The notes beneath the pieces were generated by a model that was not told the DNA's origin, made no database searches, and was given only the letters and a program-made list of their open reading frames with translations. A stretch of DNA of 64,000 nucleotides from Robertmurraya sp. FSL R5-0851 (GTDB lineage: Bacteria > Bacillota > Bacilli > Bacillales > Cytobacillaceae), in NCBI RefSeq assembly GCF_038002965.1, contig NZ_JBBOOE010000001.1:2089001-2153000 (forward strand), in the 5' to 3' direction. The position numbers were made by a program, and so were the translations under genes. The first letter of the stretch is position 1. The number at the start of each line of letters is the position of its first letter. Below, in pieces: positions 43,147-51,423 of the stretch.

Positions 43147-43866
43147 TCAACAAATGCAGGTCTTCCGCTTCAAACCGACTCGGTTCTTCGCTTCCACCTT
43201 TTCAATATAATCAAAAGCCAAGGGTACTTTACATGCCGTATTCCCCACATCTACATGTACCTTTCCAATATGCTCGGCTACTTGCTTTGCTTCCTCATTT
43301 AATTCGGTGACATAGGTACCTACTCCAATCACAAATCCATTCATGACATACCGAACGCGGTTTCTTTCGCTATGAATGGTATTTTTGACTACATTCAATA
43401 ACTCTCTAATTTCTGATATATTTAATTTCTCGTCCGGAGTGATGGATAAAAAGTTTGCGTACGTACTCCATCCGCAAACCGCGATCATTTCATTTTCAGA
43501 TGTCATCCACTCTCTAGCAAGCTCAACCGCAAATTCACTTTCAGCAGCTACACCCGCTACGGTATACTCTGCAATCATATACCAATATGCCTTCTTTGCC
43601 CAATCTTGTAAGGTTTCTTTTGACATTAGCTTTGGGTTGATGGAAAGTCCAGCTAAATACATCGCATCATGATTCCCTGAATAGTATAATTGAAGAGCCA
43701 ATTCATGATCCTTTTTCACATACTTTACTAATTTTTTCAAATCACCTATCTTGACCCCAAAATACGGTTCCTGTACTCCATGATTTTCATAAATCCTCTT
43801 GGTTTGCTCAGATCCTAATTCTTTTAGCCTTTCCATAATTTCTTCGTGTTTGATTTCTACCACCAT
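43147..43866 (-). CDS. DNA alkylation repair protein (AlkD-like, HEAT-repeat)
   Basis: 239 residues, all helical, with the AlkD pattern FGVKIGDLKKLVKYVKKDHE, LYYSGNHDAMYLAGLSINP, and WTYANF-like helix ends. AlkD proteins are DNA glycosylases for N3- and N7-alkylated bases that do not need to flip the base. The C terminus carries VGNTACKVPLAFDYIEKVEA, typical of the Gram-positive branch. RBS GGGGAGTG. Monocistronic. Confidence 0.85.
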   Translation of the reverse strand: MVVEIKHEEIMERLKELGSEQTKRIYENHGVQEPYFGVKIGDLKKLVKYVKKDHELALQLYYSGNHDAMYLAGLSINPKLMSKETLQDWAKKAYWYMIAEYTVAGVAAESEFAVELAREWMTSENEMIAVCGWSTYANFLSITPDEKLNISEIRELLNVVKNTIHSERNRVRYVMNGFVIGVGTYVTELNEEAKQVAEHIGKVHVDVGNTACKVPLAFDYIEKVEAKNRVGLKRKTCIC

Positions 43867-43981
43867 ATCACTCCCCTACTTTTGTAACTCTTCTACAATA
43901 CTGTTCACTATTCCTGCTCTTTGGTTAGGTACATATGCTTTTTAAAATAAAAATAATATTTTCTGAAAAAATGCTTATGTC

Positions 43982-44036
43982 TTGATTTCAAAATATATTC
44001 TTATTATGATTGACAGGTCAATAATTGATACCTCAA
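43982..44036 (+). promoter_or_regulatory. ydgJ promoter and putative MarR operators
   Basis: TTGATT (43982-43987), 17-bp spacer, TATGAT (44005-44010). Two tandem palindromes of the form TTGA-N4-TCAA follow: TTGACAGGTCAA (44010-44021) and TTGATACCTCAA (44025-44036). Their place at the transcription start fits autorepression by the MarR protein. Confidence 0.7.
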
Positions 44037-44066
44037 TGAATTTATTTTCGTAATGGAGGCTTAGAC

Positions 44067-44495
44067 ATGACTCATTCCATACCCGATCAAGAGCATATTT
44101 TGTTTTTGCTAAAAGAGCTAAGTAATCAAATGGGCCCGAAGTTTGAGCGTAATACTCAGATTAGCTTATCTAGATATGAATTGTTGCATCAATTGTATCA
44201 GGTGGATGAAATCAAACAGTCTTCCTTGCAAAAGGTGGTCAATATTGATCATGCAGCCATCACAAGACATTTGAAACAGTTGGAATCGGAAGGAATGGTT
44301 TCAAGACGAAGAAATCCGTCTGACAATCGAGAAACATTTGTCCAATTAACCCATGAAGGACGCGAACGCATAGTTACCTGCCAATCAGATAAGCTAAGCT
44401 TTATTAAACAAATGTTTCATGATTTTTCAGAGGAAGAATTACGTTCATTAGTAACCATGCTAATCCGTGTTCAAGCGAACATAAAAGAATATTAA
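44067..44495 (+). CDS. ydgJ: MarR-family regulator, YdgJ-like
   Basis: 142 residues. Winged helix with SSLQKVVNIDHAAITRHLKQ as the recognition region and RRRNPSDNRETFVQLTHEGR as the wing. It is followed 20 bases later by a nitroreductase gene, the same order as ydgJ-ydgI in B. subtilis, so it most likely represses that enzyme in response to quinone or nitro compounds. RBS ATGGAGG. Confidence 0.85.
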   Translation: MTHSIPDQEHILFLLKELSNQMGPKFERNTQISLSRYELLHQLYQVDEIKQSSLQKVVNIDHAAITRHLKQLESEGMVSRRRNPSDNRETFVQLTHEGRERIVTCQSDKLSFIKQMFHDFSEEELRSLVTMLIRVQANIKEY

Positions 44496-44515
44496 AAAAG
44501 GAAAGTGATTACAAC

Positions 44516-45142
44516 ATGAAACAAACAGATTTTAAAGAAATTTTACACGGTCGACGTTCAGTAAAAAATTATGACACAAATGTAAAGATCAGCCGCGAGG
44601 AAATGGAAGAGATTTTAACAGAAGCAACTACTGCTCCGTCTTCGATCAATATGCAGCCATGGAGATTTGTGGTAGTAGATACTCCTGAAGGGAAAGAAAA
44701 AATGTTGAAGCTTGCTCAATTTAATTCCTCCCAAGTGACGACTTCTTCTGCAGTCATTGCCGTATTTGGTGATATGAACAGTATTGAGTATGCGGACGAA
44801 ATTTACGGAAAGCAAGTAGAACACGGATTTATGCCAGAAGATATCAAGGAGAAGCTTTTAGATATGTACGCTCCTCTTTATAAAAACATGCCAGATCAAT
44901 CGATGAAAGAATTGGTATTAATAGATGCTAGCCTTGTATCGATGCAAATCATGCTCGTTGCCCGTGCACACGGATATGATACAAATCCAATCGGTGGTTT
45001 TGATAGAGAATTGATCGCTGAAGCATTCGATTTAGATAAAGATCGCTATGTTCCTGTTATGCTAATTTCTATCGGAAAAGCAGCAGTTGAAGGTCGCCCT
45101 TCTTATCGATTACCGGTAGATGCGGTTACTACTTGGAAGTAG
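44516..45142 (+). CDS. ydgI: NAD(P)H-dependent nitroreductase, YdgI-like
   Basis: 208 residues. FMN-binding nitroreductase fold: HGRRSVKNYD at the N terminus binds the FMN phosphate, APSSINMQPWRFVVVD is the family signature, and IGGFDRELIAEAFDLDKDR with a C-terminal GRPSYRLP complete it. It reduces nitroaromatics or quinones. RBS AAAGGAAAG. In an operon with the MarR gene. Confidence 0.9.
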   Translation: MKQTDFKEILHGRRSVKNYDTNVKISREEMEEILTEATTAPSSINMQPWRFVVVDTPEGKEKMLKLAQFNSSQVTTSSAVIAVFGDMNSIEYADEIYGKQVEHGFMPEDIKEKLLDMYAPLYKNMPDQSMKELVLIDASLVSMQIMLVARAHGYDTNPIGGFDRELIAEAFDLDKDRYVPVMLISIGKAAVEGRPSYRLPVDAVTTWK

Positions 45143-45196
45143 TTTTATGTCACCAAACCTGTAATGGTTTGGTGTTTTTTGTTTTGAATTTTTCTT

Positions 45197-45226
45197 TTGA
45201 CAACAAAACCGTCCAGACGGTACAAT
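45197..45226 (+). promoter_or_regulatory. TetR-controlled promoter
   Basis: TTGACA (45197-45202), 18-bp spacer, TACAAT (45221-45226). The palindrome ACCGTCCAGACGGT (45208-45221) fills the spacer, a typical TetR-family operator. Confidence 0.85.
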
Positions 45227-45261
45227 AAATTTACTTCATACTGTACAAGGAGATAAAAACG

Positions 45262-45810
45262 ATGGAATCAAAAGCGAGTCAAAAACGACAGCTGATCTTA
45301 CAAACTGCCATTCAAATCATACTCGAGCAGGACTTTAATGCCCTCACATTAGACGCGGTCGCAAAAAAAGCGGGCATTAGTAAAGGTGGATTGTTATATC
45401 ATTTTCCAAATAAAGATAGTTTAATAAAGGGGTTAGCACAATTTGTGTTCGAGGAACTTTATATAAACTTTGATCAATTTGCGGAAAAAGATCCACAGAA
45501 GTCAGGGAAATGGACTCGGGCCTTAATTGAAGCGTCCAAAACAGATTTGGAGCAAAATGCCGAGTTAAATGTGGGGATTTTCGCGACCTCTTACCTAGAT
45601 CCCGATTTAGCAAACGATATTTCAAAGGGTTATATGTCGATTCTAACCAAATTAGAAAACGACGGAATCGATCCAGTGACGGCCACCATTATTCGCTTAG
45701 CCTTAGATGGTCTGTATTATTCAAAAATGCTAAACATTGCTCCCTTAGAAAAAGAGAGACAAGATGAAGTATTTCAGCAATTATTTGCGATGACGGAAAA
45801 AAAGGAGTAA
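45262..45810 (+). CDS. TetR-family repressor, YvdT-like
   Basis: 182 residues. The N-terminal helix-turn-helix is LTLDAVAKKAGISKGGLLYH followed by FPNKDSLI; the C-terminal domain is the ligand-binding helical bundle. Its gene starts a three-gene operon with two SMR transporters, the same plan as yvdT-yvdS-yvdR of B. subtilis, so it presumably senses a compound that the transporters export. RBS AAGGAG. Confidence 0.9.
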   Translation: MESKASQKRQLILQTAIQIILEQDFNALTLDAVAKKAGISKGGLLYHFPNKDSLIKGLAQFVFEELYINFDQFAEKDPQKSGKWTRALIEASKTDLEQNAELNVGIFATSYLDPDLANDISKGYMSILTKLENDGIDPVTATIIRLALDGLYYSKMLNIAPLEKERQDEVFQQLFAMTEKKE

Positions 45811-45815
45811 CCACT

Positions 45816-46142
45816 ATGAATGCATATGTTCTTCTGATCGTTTCAATCGTCTGTGAAGTGTTTGGCAGCTCTATGCTTAAAGCGACAAATGGATTTAAAA
45901 AGCTTCTCCCTACCCTTGGGCTCGTGATTGGTTATGGATTGGCTTTTTATTGCTTATCCCTTTCTCTTCAAACCCTATCACTCGGTGTCGCCTATGCCAT
46001 TTGGGCTGGATTAGGTACCGCTCTCACCGCACTTGTGGGTGTCTTGGTTTACAAAGAACATTTTAATAGGAAAAAAGTTTGGGGAATCCTGCTCATTATT
46101 GGTGGAGTGATACTATTAAATATGGGAGGAGCTCATTCATGA
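45816..46142 (+). CDS. SMR-family multidrug efflux protein, first subunit
   Basis: 108 residues, four membrane segments. The essential Glu is in VSIVCEVFGSSMLKATNGFK (about residue 13), and SLGVAYAIWAGLGTALTALV is the TM3 signature. It belongs to the QacC/EbrA-like Qac subgroup rather than the guanidinium (Gdx) subgroup. It starts 5 bases after the TetR gene; its stop overlaps the next gene. Probably half of a heterodimer. Confidence 0.9.
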   Translation: MNAYVLLIVSIVCEVFGSSMLKATNGFKKLLPTLGLVIGYGLAFYCLSLSLQTLSLGVAYAIWAGLGTALTALVGVLVYKEHFNRKKVWGILLIIGGVILLNMGGAHS

Positions 46143-46507
46143 AAGGTTATCTATTTTTATCCATATCCATTATTTCTGAATTAGTAGCTACTTCCTTGCT
46201 GAAACTGTCGGATGGAATGAGTAACTTACTTCCTTCTGTGGGTGTTGCTGTTGGTTATGGGCTCGCATTCTATCTATTATCTCTATCATTAAAAACGATT
46301 CCTCTTAGCTTAGCCTATGCGATTTGGTCTGGTGTAGGGACCGCTTTGACTGCCTTGATAGGTGTCGTATTTTGGGGTGAAGTTCTAACGGTCCTTATGT
46401 TAGTGGGTATTGTTTTTATTATCGGTGGAGTTGTTCTGTTAAATTCTTCGACAGAGACTGAAGAAGTTAGTGAAGATGTTAATACCATGGCCACTTTGTC
46501 TAAATAA
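46139..46507 (+). CDS. SMR-family multidrug efflux protein, second subunit
   Basis: 122 residues from ATG 46139, which overlaps the stop of the first subunit (ATGA). Four membrane segments; the Glu is in ISIISELVATSLLKLSDGM and the TM3 signature is SLAYAIWSGVGTALTALIGV. An acidic tail of about 15 residues (ETEEVSEDVN) extends beyond the usual length. It works with the preceding subunit. Confidence 0.9.
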   Translation: MKGYLFLSISIISELVATSLLKLSDGMSNLLPSVGVAVGYGLAFYLLSLSLKTIPLSLAYAIWSGVGTALTALIGVVFWGEVLTVLMLVGIVFIIGGVVLLNSSTETEEVSEDVNTMATLSK

Positions 46508-46510
46508 TAT

Positions 46511-46972
46511 CTACCCATCTGATGGTTCGTCCTTTTGATGTTCGTGAATACTGGACCATGAACGGACATCTTCCATCAAGATTTCTTGAAGCATATCTTT
46601 ATATTGTGTGAGAAGAGTGATAGATATCGAGTCTTCTTGTTCTCCTGAAATGAGAAATTCTATCTCTCTTTTTAGCTGTTTAAGACGAATTAGCGTATTT
46701 GTATCTTTATACCACAGGGCCCTATGATTAAAAAAGCCTTCGATTCCATTGAATATCGTAACTAACGCAGCAAAAAATAAAGCGATATTCGAAAAAAGGG
46801 TCAGATTAACTGCCTTTAATCCTAGTAACAGCGTGACAATGGATGAGGCTATAATGGATAACAACTTTAACCAGTAGGCTCGCTTTTTATGTTTGTCTTT
46901 TCTTTTTTCAAAGAATGAAGTATTCTCGTTAATTTCCTGAAGTAAATACTTCAACTTACTCTCCATACTCAT
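46511..46972 (-). CDS. SLATT-domain (DUF4231) two-TM protein
   Basis: 153 residues. A charged N-terminal helix (FFEKRKDKHKKRAYWLKLLS) leads into two adjacent membrane segments (IIASSIVTLLLGL and LFSNIALFFAALVTIFNGIE), then a long helix containing HRALWYKDTNTLIRLKQLKR, the SLATT pattern. SLATT proteins are predicted pore-forming effectors linked to nucleotide-signalling conflict systems. No CD-NTase or SLOG gene is next to it. Upstream on the same strand lie the unknown gene and ParA, separated by a terminator. RBS GGAGG. Confidence 0.8.
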   Translation of the reverse strand: MSMESKLKYLLQEINENTSFFEKRKDKHKKRAYWLKLLSIIASSIVTLLLGLKAVNLTLFSNIALFFAALVTIFNGIEGFFNHRALWYKDTNTLIRLKQLKREIEFLISGEQEDSISITLLTQYKDMLQEILMEDVRSWSSIHEHQKDEPSDG

Positions 46973-46987
46973 CTGGTCGCCTCCTAT

Positions 46988-47022
46988 AAAAACAACCTGA
47001 GTTAAGTCTCAGGTTGTTTTTA
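46988..47022 (-). terminator. terminator of the ParA-unknown gene pair
   Basis: AAACAACCTGAG / CTCAGGTTGTTT stem with T-runs on both sides; it separates this pair from the SLATT gene. Confidence 0.88.
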
Positions 47023-47028
47023 TCATTC

Positions 47029-47607
47029 TTACACTCTATCTCTTATTCCCTTTCCCCTTAGTCTGGCACCGACAATGGACTCCACGATTCTTGATTGAAT
47101 GTCTTTCTTTTTATTGTTCGGATCAACATACACATTTAGTGACTTGGCTAGCTTTATTAAGTTTACTTTGGTTTTAAGAGTAGCATGGTTATTGATGAAT
47201 GTTTTTCCATCCTTAATCGTTTCTATTTTTTCAAGTTGTTGCTGGATGTTTTCGAACTCGGTTGACTCCTCCGGTATTTTTTTCGTAGATTTCCCAAAAT
47301 GAGTGACTATTTTATTTGTTAGGATCGCTTTTGTATCTGAAGATTTTGTTGGAATTTGATAATATTTAGAAATGGACAGCAAAGACTTTTTGGTATGAGT
47401 TGTTAATATCTGTTCAATGTCACTTATTGAATGTGCTTGTTGAATTTTTTCTCTAATTTCTTCATAAGGATGCACTTTTTTTGTAGTAGTTTCGGTGTAT
47501 TTTAGAGTTGCACTACCACTACTTAGGTTCTCAACCTGTTCCTCAGACAATTGCTTCAAGGTATCCAATATCAATTGAAATATTTCTTCAACATTCTTTT
47601 TAGACAT
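47029..47607 (-). CDS. unknown protein with two SAP/Rho-N-like helical repeats
   Basis: 192 residues, basic and helical. Two segments resemble each other and SAP-type DNA-binding folds: KKSLLSISKYYQIPTKSSDT followed by KAILTNKIVTHF, and NLIKLAKSLNVYVDPNNKKK followed by DIQSRIVESIVG. The N terminus is a coiled-coil-like helix. The gene starts 9 bases after ParA and has RBS AGGAGG, so the two are an operon. It may be the DNA-binding (ParB-like) partner of this ParA, but there is no ParB homology; this is inference. Confidence 0.7.
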   Translation of the reverse strand: MSKKNVEEIFQLILDTLKQLSEEQVENLSSGSATLKYTETTTKKVHPYEEIREKIQQAHSISDIEQILTTHTKKSLLSISKYYQIPTKSSDTKAILTNKIVTHFGKSTKKIPEESTEFENIQQQLEKIETIKDGKTFINNHATLKTKVNLIKLAKSLNVYVDPNNKKKDIQSRIVESIVGARLRGKGIRDRV

Positions 47608-47616
47608 ATTTTCCTC

Positions 47617-48550
47617 CTATAAATTTGTCAATTTCTGTATTTCTATCGCAAGGTTTTTCACTTCCTTGATCACATCTTCTTGTTGCCTTTTGACCTTCTT
47701 TAACACCACAGGTATGCCTGATTCAGGGGCATCTGCATACAGTGTCTTATTTTCACGCAGAAAAGAGGTAAAGATATGAAAATCATTTCTCACTTGTCTC
47801 ATGTATTCTTGTTGAATGGTTATTGGTTTTTTTCCATTGGTGGAGATCATCGTAAAAACCACACCTAACATTTCTGGAGAAATCTCAGTTAACTGGTAAG
47901 CGTCCCCCTGACGAAGATGGTGGTTGTATTTGTCTTTTAAAATATGGATATGTCGTATAAGAGTATGAATGCCGAGGGTGGATAAATAATCTGCTTTCGC
48001 AGGGACTATGTAATAATCGCTTGCGACCATGGCGTTCTGCGTCACAATATTAAAATTAGGTGGGCAATCAATTAAGATTACATCATACTCCCCTCTAAGA
48101 GAATCTAGATTTCTTTTTAAAAGTGATAACACACGTAAATAATTCCCACGAATGGCTCGATCCGTCGGTCCACCGAGTCTGCTTGATAGCTCCATATCCA
48201 CATGAATTAATTCTAAATGAGAGCAAATAAGGTCAATTTTTCCATCCTGATTAAAAAAAGAATGAAGCCGATTGTTCACTTGATAAGGAGTAATAATGGA
48301 ATTTCTTAAAGGTGCGTTCGTGTTGTGGTCTAAAAATTCGTCATACCAGTCCTTAATCGTTCTTTTCTGTTGGTCCAAATTTCGCCACTCTTCAAAACTG
48401 ACAAACGAAAGAGTTAAGTTTGCTTGAGGATCTAAATCTATAAGTAGAACTCTCTTTCCTTGATGTGCGAGTTCCGCTGCTAGGTTTGATGTAACCGTTG
48501 TCTTCCCTACTCCACCCTTATAATTCATGACTGAAATTATCCCAAATGCA
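47617..48550 (-). CDS. ParA-family ATPase, apparent 1-nt loss near the start
   Basis: About 303 residues from an internal ATG (48528). Deviant Walker A: NYKGGVGKTTVTSN; Walker A' LLIDLDPQANLT; Walker B VILIDCPPNFN. At the 5' end, GGAGGAG (48550-48560) is followed 6 bases later by TTG, but that frame hits TAA. If the GGG run at 48541-48543 were GGGG, the frame would be M-G-I-I-S-V-M-N-Y-K-G-G, the standard ParA start with its first beta strand. As written, only the ATG without binding site remains, so the protein is probably not made or lacks strand 1. No partner ParB is recognisable. Confidence 0.8.
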
Positions 48551-48648
48551 TCTCCTCCTGTGGTCCGTTCGTTGTCTCACAGTTTATGTATATGCGAGGG
48601 ATTTTTTCTATATGTAAAGAAGACCTAGCCTTTCATTGGTTAAGTCCC

Positions 48649-49530
48649 TTAATAACCATTTTCAGAGCTGGGCATATCCTTTGGTTTAAAAGTCCAGTTC
48701 ACAAAGAAAATGCCTAGTATTATAAAACCACCACCGATGCACACGTACCAATCCACTACCTCGTCCAATAACAGCCAACCTGTGAGCACTCCAAAAAACG
48801 GTGCTAAAAACAGAAATGCACTCGTCTTGCCTGGATCGCTTTGGTTTAAGAGGTAAAACCAGACGGCAAACTGGACGATCGATGCCATGATCGCTAGCCA
48901 TAGGATGATAAAGACGGACGTCGGATGAAAGACGAGTTTAGGAGTTTCCATCGTTACCCCCATAATTAAAAGAAGAATCCCTCCAAACAGCATCTGATAA
49001 GCCGTTAAGACCCATACATTAAAACGTTGTCCCCACGCTTTGATTAGTACAGTCGCTGTAGCCCATGAGATGGCGGATCCAAGTCCAAGTAATGTGCCCT
49101 CCTGTATTTGTAGATGAAAGCCTAGGGTAATAAACACACCGGCAAAGCCTAAAATAACCCCAAGCCACTGTAGGACTTCGTATTTTCCACCTAAGAAAAG
49201 AGTACTTAGAATGACTACCATTAACGGATTACTAAAGGTGAGAATCGATGATTCACCTGCTGTGATCGTTCGTAGACTTAGGAAAATACAACCCATGACT
49301 CCCGCAGTTTGGAAAAAACCTACTAGAATCACTCGACCCCAGTCGAGAGTTTTGCGTGGAAGTGGCTTTTTCATTACGAATAATGCCATGATCATGCCTG
49401 CGATCGTAAACCGTAGGCCCACTAACAAGAGTGGAGATACATAGGCGAGTCCGATTTTTCCCACTGCAAAAGAGGAACCCATTAGAAAAGTGGTAAGGAT
49501 GACAAGGCTACCGAATAGGATGGGATTCAT
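48649..49530 (-). CDS. EamA/DMT-family transporter
   Basis: 293 residues, ten membrane segments in two EamA repeats. Typical features are MGSSFAVGKIGLAYVSPLLL, FSNPLMVVILSTLFLGGKYE, and in the second repeat LFLAPFFGVLTGWLLLDEVV. Members export amino acids, purines or drugs. ATG 49530 follows AAAGGAAGTG by 9 bases; GTG 49542 is the alternative. A GAAGACC repeat cluster lies upstream. Confidence 0.88.
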   Translation of the reverse strand: MNPILFGSLVILTTFLMGSSFAVGKIGLAYVSPLLLVGLRFTIAGMIMALFVMKKPLPRKTLDWGRVILVGFFQTAGVMGCIFLSLRTITAGESSILTFSNPLMVVILSTLFLGGKYEVLQWLGVILGFAGVFITLGFHLQIQEGTLLGLGSAISWATATVLIKAWGQRFNVWVLTAYQMLFGGILLLIMGVTMETPKLVFHPTSVFIILWLAIMASIVQFAVWFYLLNQSDPGKTSAFLFLAPFFGVLTGWLLLDEVVDWYVCIGGGFIILGIFFVNWTFKPKDMPSSENGY

Positions 49531-49644
49531 ATGTAAGGTCACTTCCTTTTGGTATTAAAGCTATTCCCTAACATTATATAGTAATCTATTCATTTTTACC
49601 GGGATTAGGTTGATGACTACCTATGGATTGTTCGTAGAAGCGAG

Positions 49645-49780
49645 AAATGGTCTTCTGGCGTTATGAAGACTGTAACGGTAGTTTCTATTCAGACAAATGG
49701 TCTTCATCTGAATTTTGAAGACCATTCGCAGAGTTAGGAACTACAAGAACGGTCTTTATTTTGGATATGAACGTCCTTCT
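49645..49780. repeat. GAAGACC/GGTCTTC hairpin repeat, locus D
   Basis: Three degenerate hairpins: AATGGTCTTC / GAAGACTGT (49646-49673), AATGGTCTTC / GAAGACCATT (49696-49726, perfect 10-bp stem), and AACGGTCTT / ACGTCCTT (49749-49778). Spacing is again near 52 bp. Confidence 0.8.
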
Positions 49781-49798
49781 TTTCGGCCAAACCACCCA

Positions 49799-50224
49799 TT
49801 ACCCAGACATCAACCCTTTCTTACTCCGATATAACGCTGGAACGATAGTATGAGATTCCTCGATTCCATAAAGATCTTCTATATAAGGGACCATCTGTTT
49901 TAGCTGGTCATTTAGTTGATACAGTAATTGCTTGCGTCGTTCGATTTCATCGCTGTCTGCGCTATCCATCCACGTGGATGCTCGTACCCATGAGCGCATG
50001 AGTCGGTCCAATTCTTCGACGTTATGATAAATTGCAGACAACGAGTATTTAAGTTGTTTTTTTGCTAAGGGGAATTGTTGCAAGGTTGATAGCGTGGAGA
50101 ATAATACCGTGTTTGCACCATTCAGCAGAGGGGTCATTTGTTGTTCTATAGGGGTATGACTAACCGGAAATTCTTTAAGCAATTCTTGAATCATTCGATA
50201 GCTTTTCCACACATGCTTTAACAT
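49799..50224 (-). CDS. hypothetical helical protein
   Basis: 141 residues, predicted entirely helical (LKHVWKSYRMIQELLKEFPV; QLLYQLNDQLKQMVPYIEDL) with no membrane segment, Cys or known motif. RBS AGGAGGGTG. It stands alone between the repeat cluster and the CAP gene. Family not recognised. Confidence 0.7.
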   Translation of the reverse strand: MLKHVWKSYRMIQELLKEFPVSHTPIEQQMTPLLNGANTVLFSTLSTLQQFPLAKKQLKYSLSAIYHNVEELDRLMRSWVRASTWMDSADSDEIERRKQLLYQLNDQLKQMVPYIEDLYGIEESHTIVPALYRSKKGLMSG

Positions 50225-50326
50225 GTAAACACCCTCCTAATATTGACTACTCGTCTGAATGACCATCTAATTCTTTTATTGTATGTTTGGGACAATCACT
50301 CTTATGTCAATGAGGGGCTACTAAAA

Positions 50327-50357
50327 AGAGCGTATCCATTTAGATACGCTCCACAAA
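50327..50357 (-). terminator. terminator of the CAP gene
   Basis: GAGCGTATC / GATACGCTC stem with T5 on the minus strand. Confidence 0.88.
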
Positions 50358-50364
50358 TCATCTT

Positions 50365-51084
50365 TTATTTACCGATAAACATTTGCGTCCAATAATTCCC
50401 TGATTCTACATACCCAACGCCAATGTAGTTGAAGTTTGCACTTAAGATATTTTTACGATGTCCTTCACTATTCATCCATGCTTGTACCACTTCTTCAGGA
50501 GTTCTTTGTCCCATCGCAATGTTTTCACCTGCATATTGATAAGAAACGCCAAACTGCTTCATCATATCAAAAGGTGAACCGTACGTTGGGCTTGTATGAC
50601 TAAAATAGCCATTCTTTGACATATCAAGTGACTTTTCACGAGCCACTTTGCTCAAAGCTTTATCCACTTTTAAAGCCGCTAAGCCGTATTTCGCACGCTC
50701 TTGGTTCGTCAGTTCAACTACTTTTTGTTCATACGCGCTTAATGCGCTTGTTGTTTGAGTAGTTTGAGTTGGTTCGGTGGTTGTTGTTGGCTGCTGAGCC
50801 GGTTGTGTGGTTGTTTCTGTTGGTTGCTGCGTCTCAACTGTTTGTTGAGTTGGCTGTTGCGTCACTGTCGTTGTTGTTGTATTTGTATTGAACTTGATTC
50901 CAAGATTAGCAAAATACTTTTGTAGGTAACTATTTAATTCATTTACATTGGAGCCCTGATACACGTATACCTTCTGATGAACAGTCGTCGTGTTTTCAGC
51001 AGCACTCGCTTTTTGTGCCATTGGACTTGCTACGACTAATGCTGCCGCAACAGCAACTGTAAGAATGACTTTTTTCTTAATCAT
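50365..51084 (-). CDS. secreted CAP-domain protein (YkwD-like)
   Basis: 239 residues. A signal peptide (MIKKKVILTVAVAAALVVAS, cleavage near ASAAE), a short N-terminal region and a Thr/Gln/Pro-rich low-complexity linker (about residues 70-115) are followed by a CAP domain (VVELTNQERAKYGLAALKVD, SKNGYFSHTSPTYGSPFDMM, GENIAMGQ, NSEGHRKNILSANFNYIGVG). This is the YkwD/SafA-like secreted type found in bacilli. RBS AGGAGGAAG. The low-complexity linker probably spans the cell wall. Confidence 0.92.
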   Translation of the reverse strand: MIKKKVILTVAVAAALVVASPMAQKASAAENTTTVHQKVYVYQGSNVNELNSYLQKYFANLGIKFNTNTTTTTVTQQPTQQTVETQQPTETTTQPAQQPTTTTEPTQTTQTTSALSAYEQKVVELTNQERAKYGLAALKVDKALSKVAREKSLDMSKNGYFSHTSPTYGSPFDMMKQFGVSYQYAGENIAMGQRTPEEVVQAWMNSEGHRKNILSANFNYIGVGYVESGNYWTQMFIGK

Positions 51085-51387
51085 GTGTTCTTCCTCCTAA
51101 AATCAATTGGTCGTTCATGACAATTTCATCGTATCATACGATTTTTGTCATATTTCAGGAAGGAATTTACAGTTCTAACTATTACCTTCTAAAAACTGGT
51201 TAGTAAAACTTCGTCGGCCTTTTCCGTATAAAGGATTTATTGCTTTAAAAAAGGTTGTTACCAAATTTCTATAAATCTACTATTTTTTTCAAGTTGTACC
51301 AATAATTATAGTGAAAATGAATATTGACAGGTTTTATTTGTAAGTAGTTGTATAACAAATATTTCAATATAATTTCTATCTTTACGA
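51085..51387. other. gene-free promoter region of the CAP gene
   Basis: No coding frame found. It holds the perfect palindrome ATCGTATCATACGAT (51128-51142), itself flanked by TGACAA / TTGTCA arms, which may be an operator for the CAP gene. The rest is AT-rich with no feature I can name. Confidence 0.5.
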
Positions 51388-51413
51388 AAAAACTCGTTAT
51401 GATTAACGAGTTC
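51388..51413 (-). terminator. terminator of the 165-residue protein gene
   Basis: AACTCGTTA / TAACGAGTT stem with a T6 run on the minus strand. Confidence 0.85.
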
Positions 51414-51423
51414 CAGGATAGAA

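Noticed and set aside
45816..46507. A second guanidinium exporter
   Set aside because: The pair follows a TetR gene and operator, has no riboswitch, and its TM1/TM3 motifs are of the Qac type.
46511..48560. Integrated plasmid or prophage
   Set aside because: Only ParA hints at it; no replication, relaxase or phage structural genes are nearby.
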